Assembly (NCBI RefSeq): GCF_000820025.1
Contig: NZ_CDBI01000025.1
Coordinates: forward strand, 1 to 64,000
Source of the DNA: Aeromonas popoffii
GTDB lineage: Bacteria > Pseudomonadota > Gammaproteobacteria > Enterobacterales > Aeromonadaceae
Length of the DNA: 64,000 bases
Direction: 5' to 3'
Shown: positions 37,312 through 47,865 of the stretch, piece after piece
Layout: every line of letters starts with the position of its first letter
Position numbering within the stretch: the first letter of the stretch is position 1
Made by a program: the position numbers and the translations under genes
The notes under the pieces: model-generated
What the model was told of the DNA's origin: nothing
Seen by the model: the letters and a program-made list of their open reading frames with translations, nothing else
Database searches by the model: none

Positions 37312-38373
37312 ATGAAACAGATCAAAGTCATGCTGGTGGATGACTCCGCCGTGGTCAGGCAGGTGTTGCAGGCCATTCTGGAACAGGAACCGGATATCAA
37401 GGTGATTGCCACCGCGTCTGACCCGCTGTTTGCACTGGAGAAGCTGAAAAAAGAGTGGCCCGACGTGATAGTGCTGGATGTGGAGATGCCGCGCATGGAT
37501 GGCATCACCTTCCTCACCAAGATAATGGCCGAGCACCCGACCCCTGTGGTGATCTGCTCTTCCCTGACCGAGAAGGGGGCGGAAACCACGCTGCAGGCCA
37601 TGGCTGCCGGCGCAGTGGACATCATCACCAAACCCACGGTCGGGCTCAAAAATTTTCTGCAGGAGTCGGCGCAAGCGCTGGCCATGGCAGTCCGTGCCGC
37701 CGCCCAGGCCAATGTCAAACGACTGGGCAAGGCGCCTTTGGCCACTGTCGCCGCCAAACTCAATGCCGACGCCATCATGCCCGCAGCCAGCCCGCATGCC
37801 ATGGCTCAGACCACGGAGCGGATCGTGGCAATCGGCACCTCTACCGGCGGCACCCAGGCACTGGAAGCCGTGCTGACGACTCTGCCTCGCGTTTGTCCCG
37901 GCATCGTCATAGTGCAACACATGCCGGAGAAATTCACCGCCTCCTTCGCCGAGCGACTCAACAACCTGTGCCAGATAGAAGTGCGGGAAGCAAAGAGCAA
38001 TGACAGGGTCATTCCGGGTCTTGCGCTCATAGCGCCGGGGGGCAAGCACATGCTGCTCAAGCGCAGCGGGGCCTACTATCACGTCGATGTGATCGATGGC
38101 CCTCTCATCAACCGTCACCGCCCTTCGGTGGACGTGCTGTTTCGCTCTGTGGCCAAATTTGCCGGTGGCAATGCCACCGGCATCATCATGACGGGAATGG
38201 GGGATGATGGTGCACGCGGGCTAAGAGAAATGCTGGAGGCGGGCGCCAACACCTTCGCCCAGGATGAGACCTCCTGCGTGGTATTCGGCATGCCCAAGGA
38301 GGCCATCAAGCTCGGGGCTGTCCGCCACATACTGCCGCTGCAGGACATTCACCACGCAATAGTGGGCCGCTAG
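37312..38373 (+). CDS. cheB: Chemotaxis methylesterase/deamidase CheB
   Basis: 353 residues. A receiver domain (Asp56 in [12 protein letters not shown]), a linker with two Ala-rich helices, and the methylesterase domain with the catalytic Ser in [16 protein letters not shown], His in [18 protein letters not shown] and Asp in [15 protein letters not shown]. It is the last gene of the eleven-kilobase cluster and provides feedback demethylation. Confidence 0.94.
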   Translation: MKQIKVMLVDDSAVVRQVLQAILEQEPDIKVIATASDPLFALEKLKKEWPDVIVLDVEMPRMDGITFLTKIMAEHPTPVVICSSLTEKGAETTLQAMAAGAVDIITKPTVGLKNFLQESAQALAMAVRAAAQANVKRLGKAPLATVAAKLNADAIMPAASPHAMAQTTERIVAIGTSTGGTQALEAVLTTLPRVCPGIVIVQHMPEKFTASFAERLNNLCQIEVREAKSNDRVIPGLALIAPGGKHMLLKRSGAYYHVDVIDGPLINRHRPSVDVLFRSVAKFAGGNATGIIMTGMGDDGARGLREMLEAGANTFAQDETSCVVFGMPKEAIKLGAVRHILPLQDIHHAIVGR

Positions 38374-38914
38374 CTGCATTGCACATCAGCCAGCACATAG
38401 AAGTGGCCGGCCCAGCTGCATACCTAATGCTGGCCAAGATACTCGGCCATCTCGGTCTGAAGTGGCCGAGATAGTCAGTCATGGCCGTGATCACGGCATG
38501 ATGAATCCGAACGCTACCCTTACCGTCGAAAAAGATGGGATCTTGCCATCAAGCAGTTGATTGAGGGCGGGAAACTGGCCGCACAACACGGCGATATCGA
38601 GAGCCTGCATATGAAGAGCCCACCGTCCCCATTAACATTTTAACAAAATGGTGAGAGTAAGATGCGGTAGCCGCAATCTCCATCCGTGAACCAGTCAACC
38701 ATCACAGTGACAAGATGAGGTCATATTTTCAGTATAAAATGCTGAAGTTCGGTGCAGAACCCACCTGCCCCATCAGTACCTGCCGGCACGGGTCTCTCGC
38801 CATATTCATGCCGGGAATCGATATAGAAGTCGTTGATAAGGATGAAAAATGAGCGAAATATATCAAAAAATGACCGGCTAGCACTTTTTTGTCGCCAGAT
38901 ATCACCAGAAGGGG
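38374..38914. other. Intergenic region with hairpin and decayed coding fragment
   Basis: 540 bp without an intact gene. Just after cheB is an 8-bp inverted repeat CTCGGCCA / TGGCCGAG (about 38440-38470). From about 38491 to 38643 the plus strand, without a start codon, encodes RYPYRRKRWDLAIKQLIEGG and KLAAQHGDIESLH, residues with a coding-like character but no recognised family; I read it as a remnant. The remainder precedes the tRNA promoter. Confidence 0.4.
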
Positions 38915-38942
38915 TTCACAAAGCTGCCGGATCTGATAGTAT
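38915..38942 (+). promoter_or_regulatory. tRNA-Tyr promoter
   Basis: TTCACA (38915-38920), 16 bp, TAGTAT (38937-38942), followed by a GC-rich GCGCCTCGC discriminator as in stringently controlled stable-RNA promoters. It lies 15 bp before the first tRNA-Tyr. Confidence 0.6.
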
Positions 38943-38957
38943 GCGCCTCGCACTTGG

Positions 38958-39042
38958 GGAGGGGTTCCCGAGCGGCCAAAGGGATCAGACTGTAAATCTG
39001 ACGGCTCTGCCTTCGAAGGTTCGAATCCTTCTCCCTCCACCA
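38958..39042 (+). tRNA. tRNA-Tyr (GTA)
   Basis: 85 nt, class II with an extra arm. Acceptor GGAGGGG pairs with TCCCTCC, then A and encoded CCA. Anticodon GTA in GACTGTAAATC, T-loop GGTTCGAATCC. Closely resembles E. coli tRNA-Tyr. Confidence 0.97.
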
Positions 39043-39081
39043 TTCAAGTGCAAAAGTAGTGACAATCAGGAAATACCCCGT

Positions 39082-39166
39082 GGAGGGGTTCCCGAGCGGC
39101 CAAAGGGATCAGACTGTAAATCTGACGGCTCTGCCTTCGAAGGTTCGAATCCTTCTCCCTCCACCA
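39082..39166 (+). tRNA. tRNA-Tyr (GTA), second copy
   Basis: 85 nt, identical in sequence to the copy at 38958, with anticodon GTA and encoded CCA. The 39-bp spacer before it shares no obvious similarity with the next spacer, apart from a GTG just before the tRNA. Confidence 0.97.
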
Positions 39167-39210
39167 TTTTCCCGATTGAAATGGCTGAATAACCTATGCT
39201 TTACCCCTGT

Positions 39211-39295
39211 GGAGGGGTTCCCGAGCGGCCAAAGGGATCAGACTGTAAATCTGACGGCTCTGCCTTCGAAGGTTCGAATCCTTCTCCCTCCACCA
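39211..39295 (+). tRNA. tRNA-Tyr (GTA), third copy
   Basis: 85 nt, same sequence as the other two. The array of three is co-transcribed from the promoter at 38915 and closed by a terminator 12 bp after this copy. Confidence 0.97.
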
Positions 39296-39306
39296 TCCTT
39301 TAGAAG

Positions 39307-39329
39307 ACCCGGCCTAGCGCCGGGTTTTT
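39307..39329 (+). terminator. Rho-independent terminator of the tRNA-Tyr array
   Basis: ACCCGGC, CTAGC loop, GCCGGGT followed by TTTT. Confidence 0.92.
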
Positions 39330-39433
39330 GCTTTGTAAAAATGACTCCATTTGGCACTGTCAGATCTGACAATTGCATCACCTGCTCTTTTTGGAAACAG
39401 TAGTGCTCACACAGTTCGGAGTCATGGATAACC

Positions 39434-39712
39434 ATGTTTGAAATTTGGGATGAGGCAGGACAGGCAAACGACTTGACGCTACCACAATTGCAGCAACGGC
39501 TGACCAGTTATCGAGGTGAAGTCATGGTGCGCTACACCAATCGCATCGGACTGCCGACGACCCTGTTCCTGACTGTCGATCAGGGGTTGGCCTATCAGCG
39601 CTTCAAAGCGGACAGGCCCCTGCTCGACTGGGCCTGGCTGGCACAAGCCGTGCACGCTACCGACCCGGGCAGGGAACCCATGCTCTCCTATCTAGACGCC
39701 GTCTCCCGCTGA
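39434..39712 (+). CDS. Hypothetical 92-residue protein
   Basis: 92 residues beginning MFEIWDEAGQANDLTLPQLQ, no signal peptide or membrane segment, fairly acidic at the N-terminus. I recognise no family. GGAG lies 12-15 bp before the ATG. The codon pattern is consistent with coding (third-position G/C bias). It is isolated between the tRNA array and a decayed EAL fragment. Confidence 0.6.
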   Translation: MFEIWDEAGQANDLTLPQLQQRLTSYRGEVMVRYTNRIGLPTTLFLTVDQGLAYQRFKADRPLLDWAWLAQAVHATDPGREPMLSYLDAVSR

Positions 39713-39875
39713 TATCCCCTTTCAAGACCGGGCAAACAACCCGGTCAGCTCATCGACTATCTGCTGTAACAGAGCCCTGAAATCCGCCAACTCGGCTTCA
39801 CACTGCCCGGTCCCCTCCCTGCGGATCTTCTCCTCCAGATGCCATGCTTGCTGCACCAGATCGCGCACCATCATC

Positions 39876-40066
39876 ATGGATGATGGTGCCAGCCTGACGA
39901 TGCACCCATCGCGGCGGATGCTGACCGGTCTGGTGGAATACCTGCAGCGACTCGGTATGAAGGGGGTCGAGACACTGCAACATATCGAATCGGCCGCGAC
40001 TACCAGCAGGGCTACGGCTACGCCTACGCCATGCCCCCTCTCTCTCTGGACCTGATCGGAACCTGA
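39876..40066 (+). pseudogene. Decayed EAL-domain remnant
   Basis: Plus strand reads LTMHPSRRMLTGLVEYLQRLGMKGVET, then about thirty bases later, after a frame change near 39990, GRDYQQGYGYAYAMPPL to a stop at 40066. This is the C-terminal part of an EAL domain (xxRxLxxIVxxAxxLGxxVIAEGVETxxQ...DYxQGYxFxxPxP) from which the VIAE residues and a short spacer have been lost. No intact gene remains; upstream residues are too diverged to place the 5' end. Confidence 0.5.
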
Positions 40067-40239
40067 CATTCCTCACGGCTCGCGCCGGCAACCATTGCCT
40101 GTCAAATTGCATGATGGCGTGGGGGCGAGTACAATCTCGCACCCCGTATATCAGGTGCATCCCATGCAATCTTGCATAATGATGTACACCATCGGGTAGT
40201 TGTGTCGCGAGCGCCGTCTCGTACCACGGCTCAACCAAT

Positions 40240-40258
40240 CCGGCGCCATCAGGTGGCG
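40240..40258 (+). other. Leader hairpin upstream of trhP
   Basis: Perfect 7-bp stem GGCGCCA / TGGCGCC with TCAGG loop, about 36 bp before the trhP ATG, with no T-run. It could influence translation initiation or mRNA stability; no further evidence. Confidence 0.35.
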
Positions 40259-40294
40259 CCGTCCTGATTTGCAATCAGATACTAAGAGTCCAAC

Positions 40295-41906
<1,612 letters not shown>

Positions 41907-41925
41907 AACTCCTGCAGACAGTTGT

Positions 41926-41953
41926 AAAGAAGCCCCGCATGCGGGGCTTCTTT
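41926..41953. terminator. Bidirectional terminator between yfhL and alr
   Basis: A perfect 28-bp palindrome, AAAGAAGCCCCGCA / TGCGGGGCTTCTTT, flanked by A/T runs on both sides, between two convergent genes. Confidence 0.9.
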
Positions 41954-41973
41954 ACGTTTGGTGCTTGCCGTGC

Positions 41974-43047
41974 CTAGACGTATTCCATAAAGACCCGGGA
42001 GGTGAGCTTGGTGATGAGTTCGTAGGGGATGGTGCCAATCTCGTCGGCAACCCGCTCCACCGGCAGCCCCTCACCCCAGAGCACGGCTTCGTCACCGGCC
42101 TTGTCGGTGGCGCCCGGTCCCAGATCCACTGTGGTCATGTCCATGGAGACGCGGCCCACCAGCGGCACTATGCGGCCATTGACCAGCACTGAGGTACCGT
42201 TGGGCGCCATGCGCGGATAGCCATCGCCGTAACCGATGGCAATCACACCGAGCCGGGTATCACGATCAGAAACCCAGTTGGCACCGTAACCTACCGGCTC
42301 ACCCGCCTTGTGATCTCGCACCGCGATGAGCTGGGTCCTGAGGGTCATCACAGGTTGCAGGTCGTAATCCGCCGCCACCGAATGGGGGAAGGGGGATACG
42401 CCATAGAGGATGACACCGGGACGGATCCAGTCACAGTGGGAGTCCGGCCAGGCCAGGATCCCCGCCGAGTTGGCCATGGCCCGCTCACCCAGCAGCGGCG
42501 CCGTAAGACGGCTGAAGAGATCAATCTGCTCGCGGGTGGTGGATTGATCGAGCTCATCGGAGCGGCTGAAGTGGGTCATGATGTTGAACGGTTGCACCAC
42601 GTTCTTGCACTTGGCGAGACGTGCGATAAAGGCGGGCATCTCATCGCTGCGCACCCCGAGGCGGTGCATGCCGGTGTCGAGCTTGAGCCAGGCCACCACG
42701 GGGGCAGGCAGTTCGACCTGCTCCAGCGCTTCGAGCTGCTCCCAGGTGTGGACCGCTGTCTGCAGGTTGTTGGCCGCCAGCACCGGCAGATCATCGGCCG
42801 AGAAGAAGCCTTCCAGCAGTACTATCGGTTTGACCACGGCGCAGGAGCGCAACATCAGCGCCTCTTCGATGCGAGCCACGGCATACGCGTCGGCATCCAC
42901 CAGGGTGCGGGCGACCGGCAACAGGCCATGGCCATAGGCGTTGGCCTTGACCACTGCGATGATCTTGCAATCGGGAGCATGCCGTTTGACCACGGCGAGG
43001 TTATGGCGCAGGGCCGCTGTATTGATTTGGGCAATTGCCGCTTTCAT
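41974..43047 (-). CDS. alr: Alanine racemase
   Basis: 357 residues. PLP-Lys34 in [11 protein letters not shown], the second-subunit Tyr in [23 protein letters not shown] and the C-terminal [29 protein letters not shown] are all canonical. It interconverts L- and D-alanine for peptidoglycan. The ATG at 43047 with AAGGGAAAACAG upstream is preferred over the extended frame. It lies downstream of dnaB on the same strand; dnaB-alr is a common gammaproteobacterial pair. Between the two lies a 63-bp echo of the dnaB 3' end. Confidence 0.95.
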   Translation of the reverse strand: MKAAIAQINTAALRHNLAVVKRHAPDCKIIAVVKANAYGHGLLPVARTLVDADAYAVARIEEALMLRSCAVVKPIVLLEGFFSADDLPVLAANNLQTAVHTWEQLEALEQVELPAPVVAWLKLDTGMHRLGVRSDEMPAFIARLAKCKNVVQPFNIMTHFSRSDELDQSTTREQIDLFSRLTAPLLGERAMANSAGILAWPDSHCDWIRPGVILYGVSPFPHSVAADYDLQPVMTLRTQLIAVRDHKAGEPVGYGANWVSDRDTRLGVIAIGYGDGYPRMAPNGTSVLVNGRIVPLVGRVSMDMTTVDLGPGATDKAGDEAVLWGEGLPVERVADEIGTIPYELITKLTSRVFMEYV

Positions 43048-43110
43048 CTGTTTTCCCTTACGAGGGCATGATGGCACGTAAATGCGCCAGGCACCGTGTG
43101 GTGTCAGCCC

Positions 43111-43173
43111 TTAATTGTCATCGTCTAAGGCCGGACCGGCATAATTGTCGAACCGGGAAAACTGTTTCAGGAA
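43111..43173 (-). repeat. Diverged second copy of the dnaB 3' end
   Basis: Reads, on the minus strand, FLKQFSRFDNYAGPALDDDN then a stop, against FQGQFSRFDNYAGPAFDDDY then stop in dnaB. 50 of 63 bases match and the frame is kept. It begins 99 bp downstream of the same point in dnaB and lies wholly between the dnaB and alr genes. No start codon or promoter precedes it, so it is not expressed as a gene. Confidence 0.85.
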
Positions 43174-43209
43174 CCGGAGGTGGCACCCACACAAGCGCCA
43201 TCCCCCGGA

Positions 43210-44604
43210 TTAGTAGTCATCATCAAACGCAGGACCGGCATAGTTATCGAACCGGGAGAACTGACCCTGGAAGGTGAGGCGCACTCGCCCGATGGGGCCG
43301 TTACGCTGCTTGCCGATGATGATCTCGGCAATCCCCTTGTCAGGACTGTCATCGTGATACACCTCATCACGGTAGATAAACATGATCAAATCCGCGTCCT
43401 GCTCGATGGAGCCGGATTCCCGCAGATCCGAGTTGACCGGACGCTTGTCAGCACGCTGTTCCAGGCTTCGGTTGAGCTGAGAGAGCGCCACCACGGGGCA
43501 CTGCAGCTCTTTTGCCAAGGCCTTGAGGGATCGGGATATTTCACCTATCTCCAGGGTCCGGTTGTCGGAAAGTGCGGGCACCCGCATCAGCTGCAGGTAG
43601 TCGATCATGATCATGGATAGGCCGCCGTGCTCACGGGCAATGCGGCGCGCACGGGAGCGCACGTCGGTCGGGGTGAGGCCGGAGGCGTCATCGATATACA
43701 TCTTGCCCTTCTCGAGCAGCAGCCCCATGGTGGAGGAGAGGCGCGCCCAGTCTTCGTCATCGAGCTGACCGGTTCGCACCTTGGTCTGGTCGATACGCCC
43801 GACCGAGGCGAGCATACGCATGATGATCTGCTCGGAGGGCATCTCCAGCGAGAAGATGAGTACCGGCTTCTCGGCGGTGAGCGCTGCATGCTCGCACAGG
43901 TTCATGGCAAACGTGGTCTTGCCCATGGAGGGACGGGCCGCCACGATGATCAGATCCGAGCGCTGCAAACCTGCCGTCATTTTGTCGAGATCCCCATAAC
44001 CGCTGGAGACCCCGGTCACCCCGTTGTGGGGGGTCTTGAACAGCTCTTCAATCTTGTCGACCGTCTGCTCGAGGATCAGCTTGAGCGGCTGCGGCCCCTC
44101 GTTGGCGCTGGTGCGCTGCTCGGCGATCTGGAACACCTTGCTCTCGGCCAGATCGAGCAGATCGCCCGAAGTGCGTCCCTGCGGCTCATAGCCTGCTTCG
44201 ACTATCTCGTTGGCGACCGAGATCATCTCCCGCACGACCGCCCGCTCACGCACGATTTCGGCGTAGGCATTGATGTTGGCGGCACTTGGGGTGTTCTTGG
44301 CGATCTCCACCAGATAGGCGAAGCCACCGGACTCTTCCAGCTGCTCCGAGCGTTCCAGCTCCTCTTGCAGCGTGATGAGATCGATGGGGTTGCCCACATT
44401 GGAGAGGCGGGTCATGGCCTGGAAGATCAGCCGGTGCGGACGGCTGTAGAAATCCTTGTCGATCACCCGTTCGGCGACCCGATCCCAGGCGTCGTTATCC
44501 AGCATCAGGCCGCCCAGTACGGACTGCTCGGCCTCAAAAGAGTGGGGAGGAACTTTCAGCTGTTGTGTCTTGGCGTCTTTTTTCGCCGTCACTTGCTCTG
44601 CCAT
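43210..44604 (-). CDS. dnaB: Replicative DNA helicase DnaB
   Basis: 464 residues. N-terminal domain VPPHSFEAEQSVLGGLMLD and NTPSAANINAYAEIVRERAVVREMI; C-terminal RecA-fold with Walker A AARPSMGKTTFA, the Walker B IDYLQLM, the H4 sensor ALSQLNRSLEQR and DLRESGSIEQDADLIMFIYRDEVY. Unwinds DNA ahead of the fork. Reading frame opens at 44610; the ATG at 44604 gives the usual MAEQ start. Full length and complete, so the partial copy downstream is an addition, not a replacement. Confidence 0.95.
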   Translation of the reverse strand: MAEQVTAKKDAKTQQLKVPPHSFEAEQSVLGGLMLDNDAWDRVAERVIDKDFYSRPHRLIFQAMTRLSNVGNPIDLITLQEELERSEQLEESGGFAYLVEIAKNTPSAANINAYAEIVRERAVVREMISVANEIVEAGYEPQGRTSGDLLDLAESKVFQIAEQRTSANEGPQPLKLILEQTVDKIEELFKTPHNGVTGVSSGYGDLDKMTAGLQRSDLIIVAARPSMGKTTFAMNLCEHAALTAEKPVLIFSLEMPSEQIIMRMLASVGRIDQTKVRTGQLDDEDWARLSSTMGLLLEKGKMYIDDASGLTPTDVRSRARRIAREHGGLSMIMIDYLQLMRVPALSDNRTLEIGEISRSLKALAKELQCPVVALSQLNRSLEQRADKRPVNSDLRESGSIEQDADLIMFIYRDEVYHDDSPDKGIAEIIIGKQRNGPIGRVRLTFQGQFSRFDNYAGPAFDDDY

Positions 44605-44765
44605 ACACATAAAAACCGCAGCGGGAAGGGGACGGGAATTTTACAAAAGAAACCCCGCCATCGCGAGTGCTAATGCACGCTATTCACCTCTGTCTGGTGC
44701 AACCCTCCTCCTGATGGTGGCTGGCACCACTTGCCGATGAACTATGCCAGGGGCTCACCCCCGCC

Positions 44766-44867
44766 TCATACCATGATAAAGGGCCAGACCAGGATCTGGT
44801 CATGGGGCTTGGCTCTCGCCTTGTTGCGCAACTTGCGCTCCTTGCGGCTCGGTCGTCGACTTTTCAT
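44766..44867 (-). CDS. 33-residue basic small protein
   Basis: ATG at 44867 preceded by AGAGGAGAAGCGCA, a strong ribosome site. The peptide reads MKSRRPSRKERKLRNKARAK, then PHDQILVWPFIMV. More than a third of residues are Lys or Arg, all in the first two-thirds. It resembles nothing I can name; the arginine-rich start could bind nucleic acid or the ribosome. Too short for ordinary gene calling. It lies between dnaB and a Tim44-domain gene, on the dnaB strand but 160 bp upstream of its start. Confidence 0.55.
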   Translation of the reverse strand: MKSRRPSRKERKLRNKARAKPHDQILVWPFIMV

Positions 44868-45031
44868 TGCGCTTCTCCTCTGATGCCCCCGATCGGGACA
44901 ATCTGTTCATGAATAATTCATGACAAGCATGTTAATCATAGTCGCAAGCTGCAATACAACGCGGGACAGGCAGCCTGCCATGCGCCGCGCTGAGCTTGCC
45001 CCACCCACTGATGAGAGTGAAAAGAGTCAAA

Positions 45032-45886
45032 ATGAAAAAAATGCTGACCCTGTTTGCCGTGATCCTGGCCATTGGCCTGGGGGCACCCATGGCCGAAGCC
45101 AAAAAGTTTGGCGGCGGTAAATCCTTTGGCAAGAACTACAAGACAGCTCCGGCCCAGCCGGCGGCCAAGCCCGTCGACAGCAAGAACCCGACGGTCGGGG
45201 CTCAGGCCGCACCGAAGAAGGGTGGCATGATGGGCGGCCTGCTCGGCGGCCTGCTGGCCGGTGGTCTGTTCGCCTACCTGCTGGGTAGCGGTGCATTCGA
45301 AGGTCTGCAAGGCATGGACATGCTGCTGATCGCCGCCCTGGCGCTGGGCGCCGTCTTCTTGTTCCGTGCCATGCGCAGAAGCAAGGCGGCCTCGCCCCAG
45401 CCACAGGCCGCCTACGCCGGCTATCAGCCGCCATCGGCCGCCCCCCAGCAGTTCGAGCAGAGCAACAGTGCACCGCAAGCGACCGGCTTTGCCGACAGCG
45501 ACGTGCCCTTCCGTCTCCCGCCAGGCTTTGACATGAACGGTTTCCTGTCAGGTGCCCGTGATCACTACCGCACCCTGCAAGAATCCTGGAATAAAAACGA
45601 TCTGGAAAAGGTACGCGAGTACGTGAGCCCTGAGCTGTTCGAACAGCTCAAAGCGGAACGTGCCGAGCTGACCGGTGAGCAGCATACCGAAGTCATGTAT
45701 GTGGATACCCAGCTGGTGCGTGCCGACTACGGCAGCGACTGGGCCCAGGTCAGCGTGCGCTTCAGCGGCCGCTACATGGATCGCCAGGAGCAGGTCGAGG
45801 AGGACATCAAGGAGGTGTGGCACCTCGAGCGCAACCTGGCCAAGGACAATGCACCTTGGCACATAGTCGGCATCGAGCAGCTGTAA
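45032..45886 (+). CDS. Tim44-domain membrane protein
   Basis: 284 residues. A signal-anchor-like N-terminus (MKKMLTLFAVILAIGLGAPMAEAKKFGGGKSFGKNY), then a Gly-rich transmembrane pair (GGLLGGLLAGGLFAYLLGSGAF; MLLIAALALGAVFLFRAM), a Gln/Pro-rich linker and a C-terminal Tim44 domain from FDMNGFLSGARDHYRTLQESWNKNDLEKVREYVSPELFEQL. Bacterial Tim44-domain proteins are inner-membrane proteins of unknown function. The ATG at 45032 (AAGAG upstream) is preferred to 44996. Confidence 0.85.
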   Translation: MKKMLTLFAVILAIGLGAPMAEAKKFGGGKSFGKNYKTAPAQPAAKPVDSKNPTVGAQAAPKKGGMMGGLLGGLLAGGLFAYLLGSGAFEGLQGMDMLLIAALALGAVFLFRAMRRSKAASPQPQAAYAGYQPPSAAPQQFEQSNSAPQATGFADSDVPFRLPPGFDMNGFLSGARDHYRTLQESWNKNDLEKVREYVSPELFEQLKAERAELTGEQHTEVMYVDTQLVRADYGSDWAQVSVRFSGRYMDRQEQVEEDIKEVWHLERNLAKDNAPWHIVGIEQL

Positions 45887-45910
45887 GCACTCCCTTGTCT
45901 ACGATGACAA

Positions 45911-45940
45911 CAGAGGCGGCCCTGGGCCGCCTCTGTTATT
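45911..45940 (+). terminator. Rho-independent terminator after Tim44-domain gene
   Basis: CAGAGGCGGCC, CTG loop, GGCCGCCTCTG followed by TTATTTTT. Confidence 0.92.
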
Positions 45941-46080
45941 TTTGAGTCCCTATATCCCTTCTCCGCCGCCCCCCCCCGGGCCCCTGCCATTGACACCCTG
46001 TGGTGGCTATGAGAATGATGGCTGATTGTGTAGTATGACCGACCTTTTTTGTTCAATTTCCGTTCACTGAGGCGTGGTCC

Positions 46081-47622
46081 ATGGCTCTCTCTTTTCTGCG
46101 TCGCAGCAACATGCCCCGTCTGCTGGCCAGCCTGCTGTGCTGCGCCTCGTTGATCTTCATCTCCCTCGCCACCCTCTACTGGCAAGCCTGGGCTCTGACT
46201 CGCCAGCAAGCCCAGAATGCCACCGAGCGCGCCATGGTGCAGATCGACAGCGCCCTGCACCACTCGATCCTGGCGGCAAGGGCCGCCCTGCCACTGGCGA
46301 CCAGACCCTGTGTCGAGGTTGCCCGCGAGCTGCGGGTGCTGGTCGCCACCTCCCCCTATGTGCGCTCGGTCAACCTCTCCCGCCACGGCCGCCTCTACTG
46401 CTCCTCCATCTTCGACGAGATAGACCTGAGCAATGAGCTGCAAGACGGCCCGCAAGAGCGGTTCAAGCTCACCGCCGTCACCCGGCTCGGGAACAAGCCC
46501 TCGCTGCTGTTCTATCACCTGAGTGAAGGAGATCATTCGGTGCTGGTCGCCATCAACCCTTATCACCTGAGCAACCCCTTGCAGTGGCGGCTCGCCGGAG
46601 CCCATAGCTGGGTGCAGATCGGCGACCAGTGGCTCGACGTCAAGGGCAAGATCCACGACGGCCAGCCCCCAAGATTGCGGGGATTCAACTATCGGCTCAA
46701 CTCGGCAGCATTCGACTACAGCCTCAACCAAGGGTTTCCCTTGCATGCCGTGCTGTCCCTACCCCTGCAAACGCAGGGCTCCATCATCATCTTGATCCTG
46801 ACGCTGGGAGGCCTGGCCGGCCTCGCCACCTATCGCTGGTGGAGCCATATCTCGACCCCGACCCTGGAACTCAAGCGCGCCATCATCAAACAGGAGTTCG
46901 TCCCCTATCTGCAACCCATTGTCTTCAGCAAGAGTGGCCAGCTGCATGGCTGCGAGGTGTTGATGCGCTGGCAACACCACCGCCAGGGGCTGATCCGGCC
47001 TGATCTCTTCATCCCACTGGCAGAGGAGAGCGGCCTCATCATACTCATGACCCAGACCCTGATGCAGCAAGTACGCCTGCAGTTCGCCCCCCATGCGGCG
47101 CAGCTACCGACCCGCTTTCACTTCAGCTTCAACATCTGCGCCCAACACTGTCAGGATCTGAGCCTGATCGATGACTGCCGCACCTTCCTCGCCGCCTTCG
47201 CCGACAATCCGATCACGCTGGTGCTGGAGCTGACCGAACGGGAGCTGATCCCCCCCTGCCAGCTGACGGACCAGCTGTTTGGCGAGCTGCGGCAGATGGG
47301 GGTCAGGATAGGGCTGGACGACTTTGGCACCGGCCATTCCAGTCTCACCTATCTGCAGCAGTTCCACGTGGATTATCTCAAGATCGATCAGAGCTTCGTC
47401 GCCATGATAGGTACCAATGCCCTCTCCCGTCATATTCTGGACAGCACCATCAGCCTGGCCACCCGGTTGGGGCTGGAGACCATAGCCGAAGGGGTCGAGA
47501 CCCAGGAGCAGGCGGACTTCCTGACCGAGCGCAACGTCAACTACCTGCAGGGCTATCTCTATGGCCGCCCGCTGACCCCCGCGCAGTTTCTGCGACTGCT
47601 GCCCGCCATCACCACCGAGTAA
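46081..47622 (+). CDS. CSS-motif EAL cyclic-di-GMP phosphodiesterase
   Basis: 513 residues. TM1 (LLASLLCCASLIFISLATLY), a ~190-residue periplasmic region with the redox motif LYCSSIFDE and a second Cys in TRPCVEVA, TM2 (IIILILTLGGLAGLATY), then an EAL domain. Catalytic residues all visible: Glu of the signature motif (CEVLMRW, in place of EALLR), Asn in HFSFNICA, Glu in LELTERE, Asp-Asp in GLDDFGTGHSS, Lys in YLKIDQSF, Glu in AEGVET and QGYLYGRP. Predicted to degrade c-di-GMP under control of a periplasmic disulphide, as E. coli CSS phosphodiesterases do. Confidence 0.92.
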   Translation: MALSFLRRSNMPRLLASLLCCASLIFISLATLYWQAWALTRQQAQNATERAMVQIDSALHHSILAARAALPLATRPCVEVARELRVLVATSPYVRSVNLSRHGRLYCSSIFDEIDLSNELQDGPQERFKLTAVTRLGNKPSLLFYHLSEGDHSVLVAINPYHLSNPLQWRLAGAHSWVQIGDQWLDVKGKIHDGQPPRLRGFNYRLNSAAFDYSLNQGFPLHAVLSLPLQTQGSIIILILTLGGLAGLATYRWWSHISTPTLELKRAIIKQEFVPYLQPIVFSKSGQLHGCEVLMRWQHHRQGLIRPDLFIPLAEESGLIILMTQTLMQQVRLQFAPHAAQLPTRFHFSFNICAQHCQDLSLIDDCRTFLAAFADNPITLVLELTERELIPPCQLTDQLFGELRQMGVRIGLDDFGTGHSSLTYLQQFHVDYLKIDQSFVAMIGTNALSRHILDSTISLATRLGLETIAEGVETQEQADFLTERNVNYLQGYLYGRPLTPAQFLRLLPAITTE

Positions 47623-47718
47623 GCGGCCCGGCACAGCCTGATCCCCCGATACAGTCAGACCCAGATACGGCGATATGACATTTGTCATTAGTCTGTGGTC
47701 ATGGCATTACGCAATATG

Positions 47719-47730
47719 GCAAACGTTTGC
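47719..47730. promoter_or_regulatory. PurR-type operator
   Basis: GCAAACGTTTGC, a perfect 12-bp palindrome that is the core of the PurR/LacI-family consensus (ACGCAAACGTTTGCGT). It lies 136 bp upstream of the 5'-nucleotidase start, in a promoter-length intergenic region with no other gene. Confidence 0.7.
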
Positions 47731-47865
47731 TTATTTATTAAATGTGCAGTAGCTCAAAGGAATCGGCTCTCTTTATTTCCAATTATTGCGTTTTGCCTAG
47801 AATCGCCACACTCCTGTCATGCGGGAACGATATACAGGACAATAACAACAAGAGGATGATTACCG

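Noticed and set aside
39722-39877. Minus-strand 51-codon frame ending ALLQQIVDELTGLFARS
   Set aside because: Coding-like at the end, but the start is a run of ATG codons without a good ribosome site and a hairpin overlaps the end; no family. Could be a real micro-gene, not supportable here.
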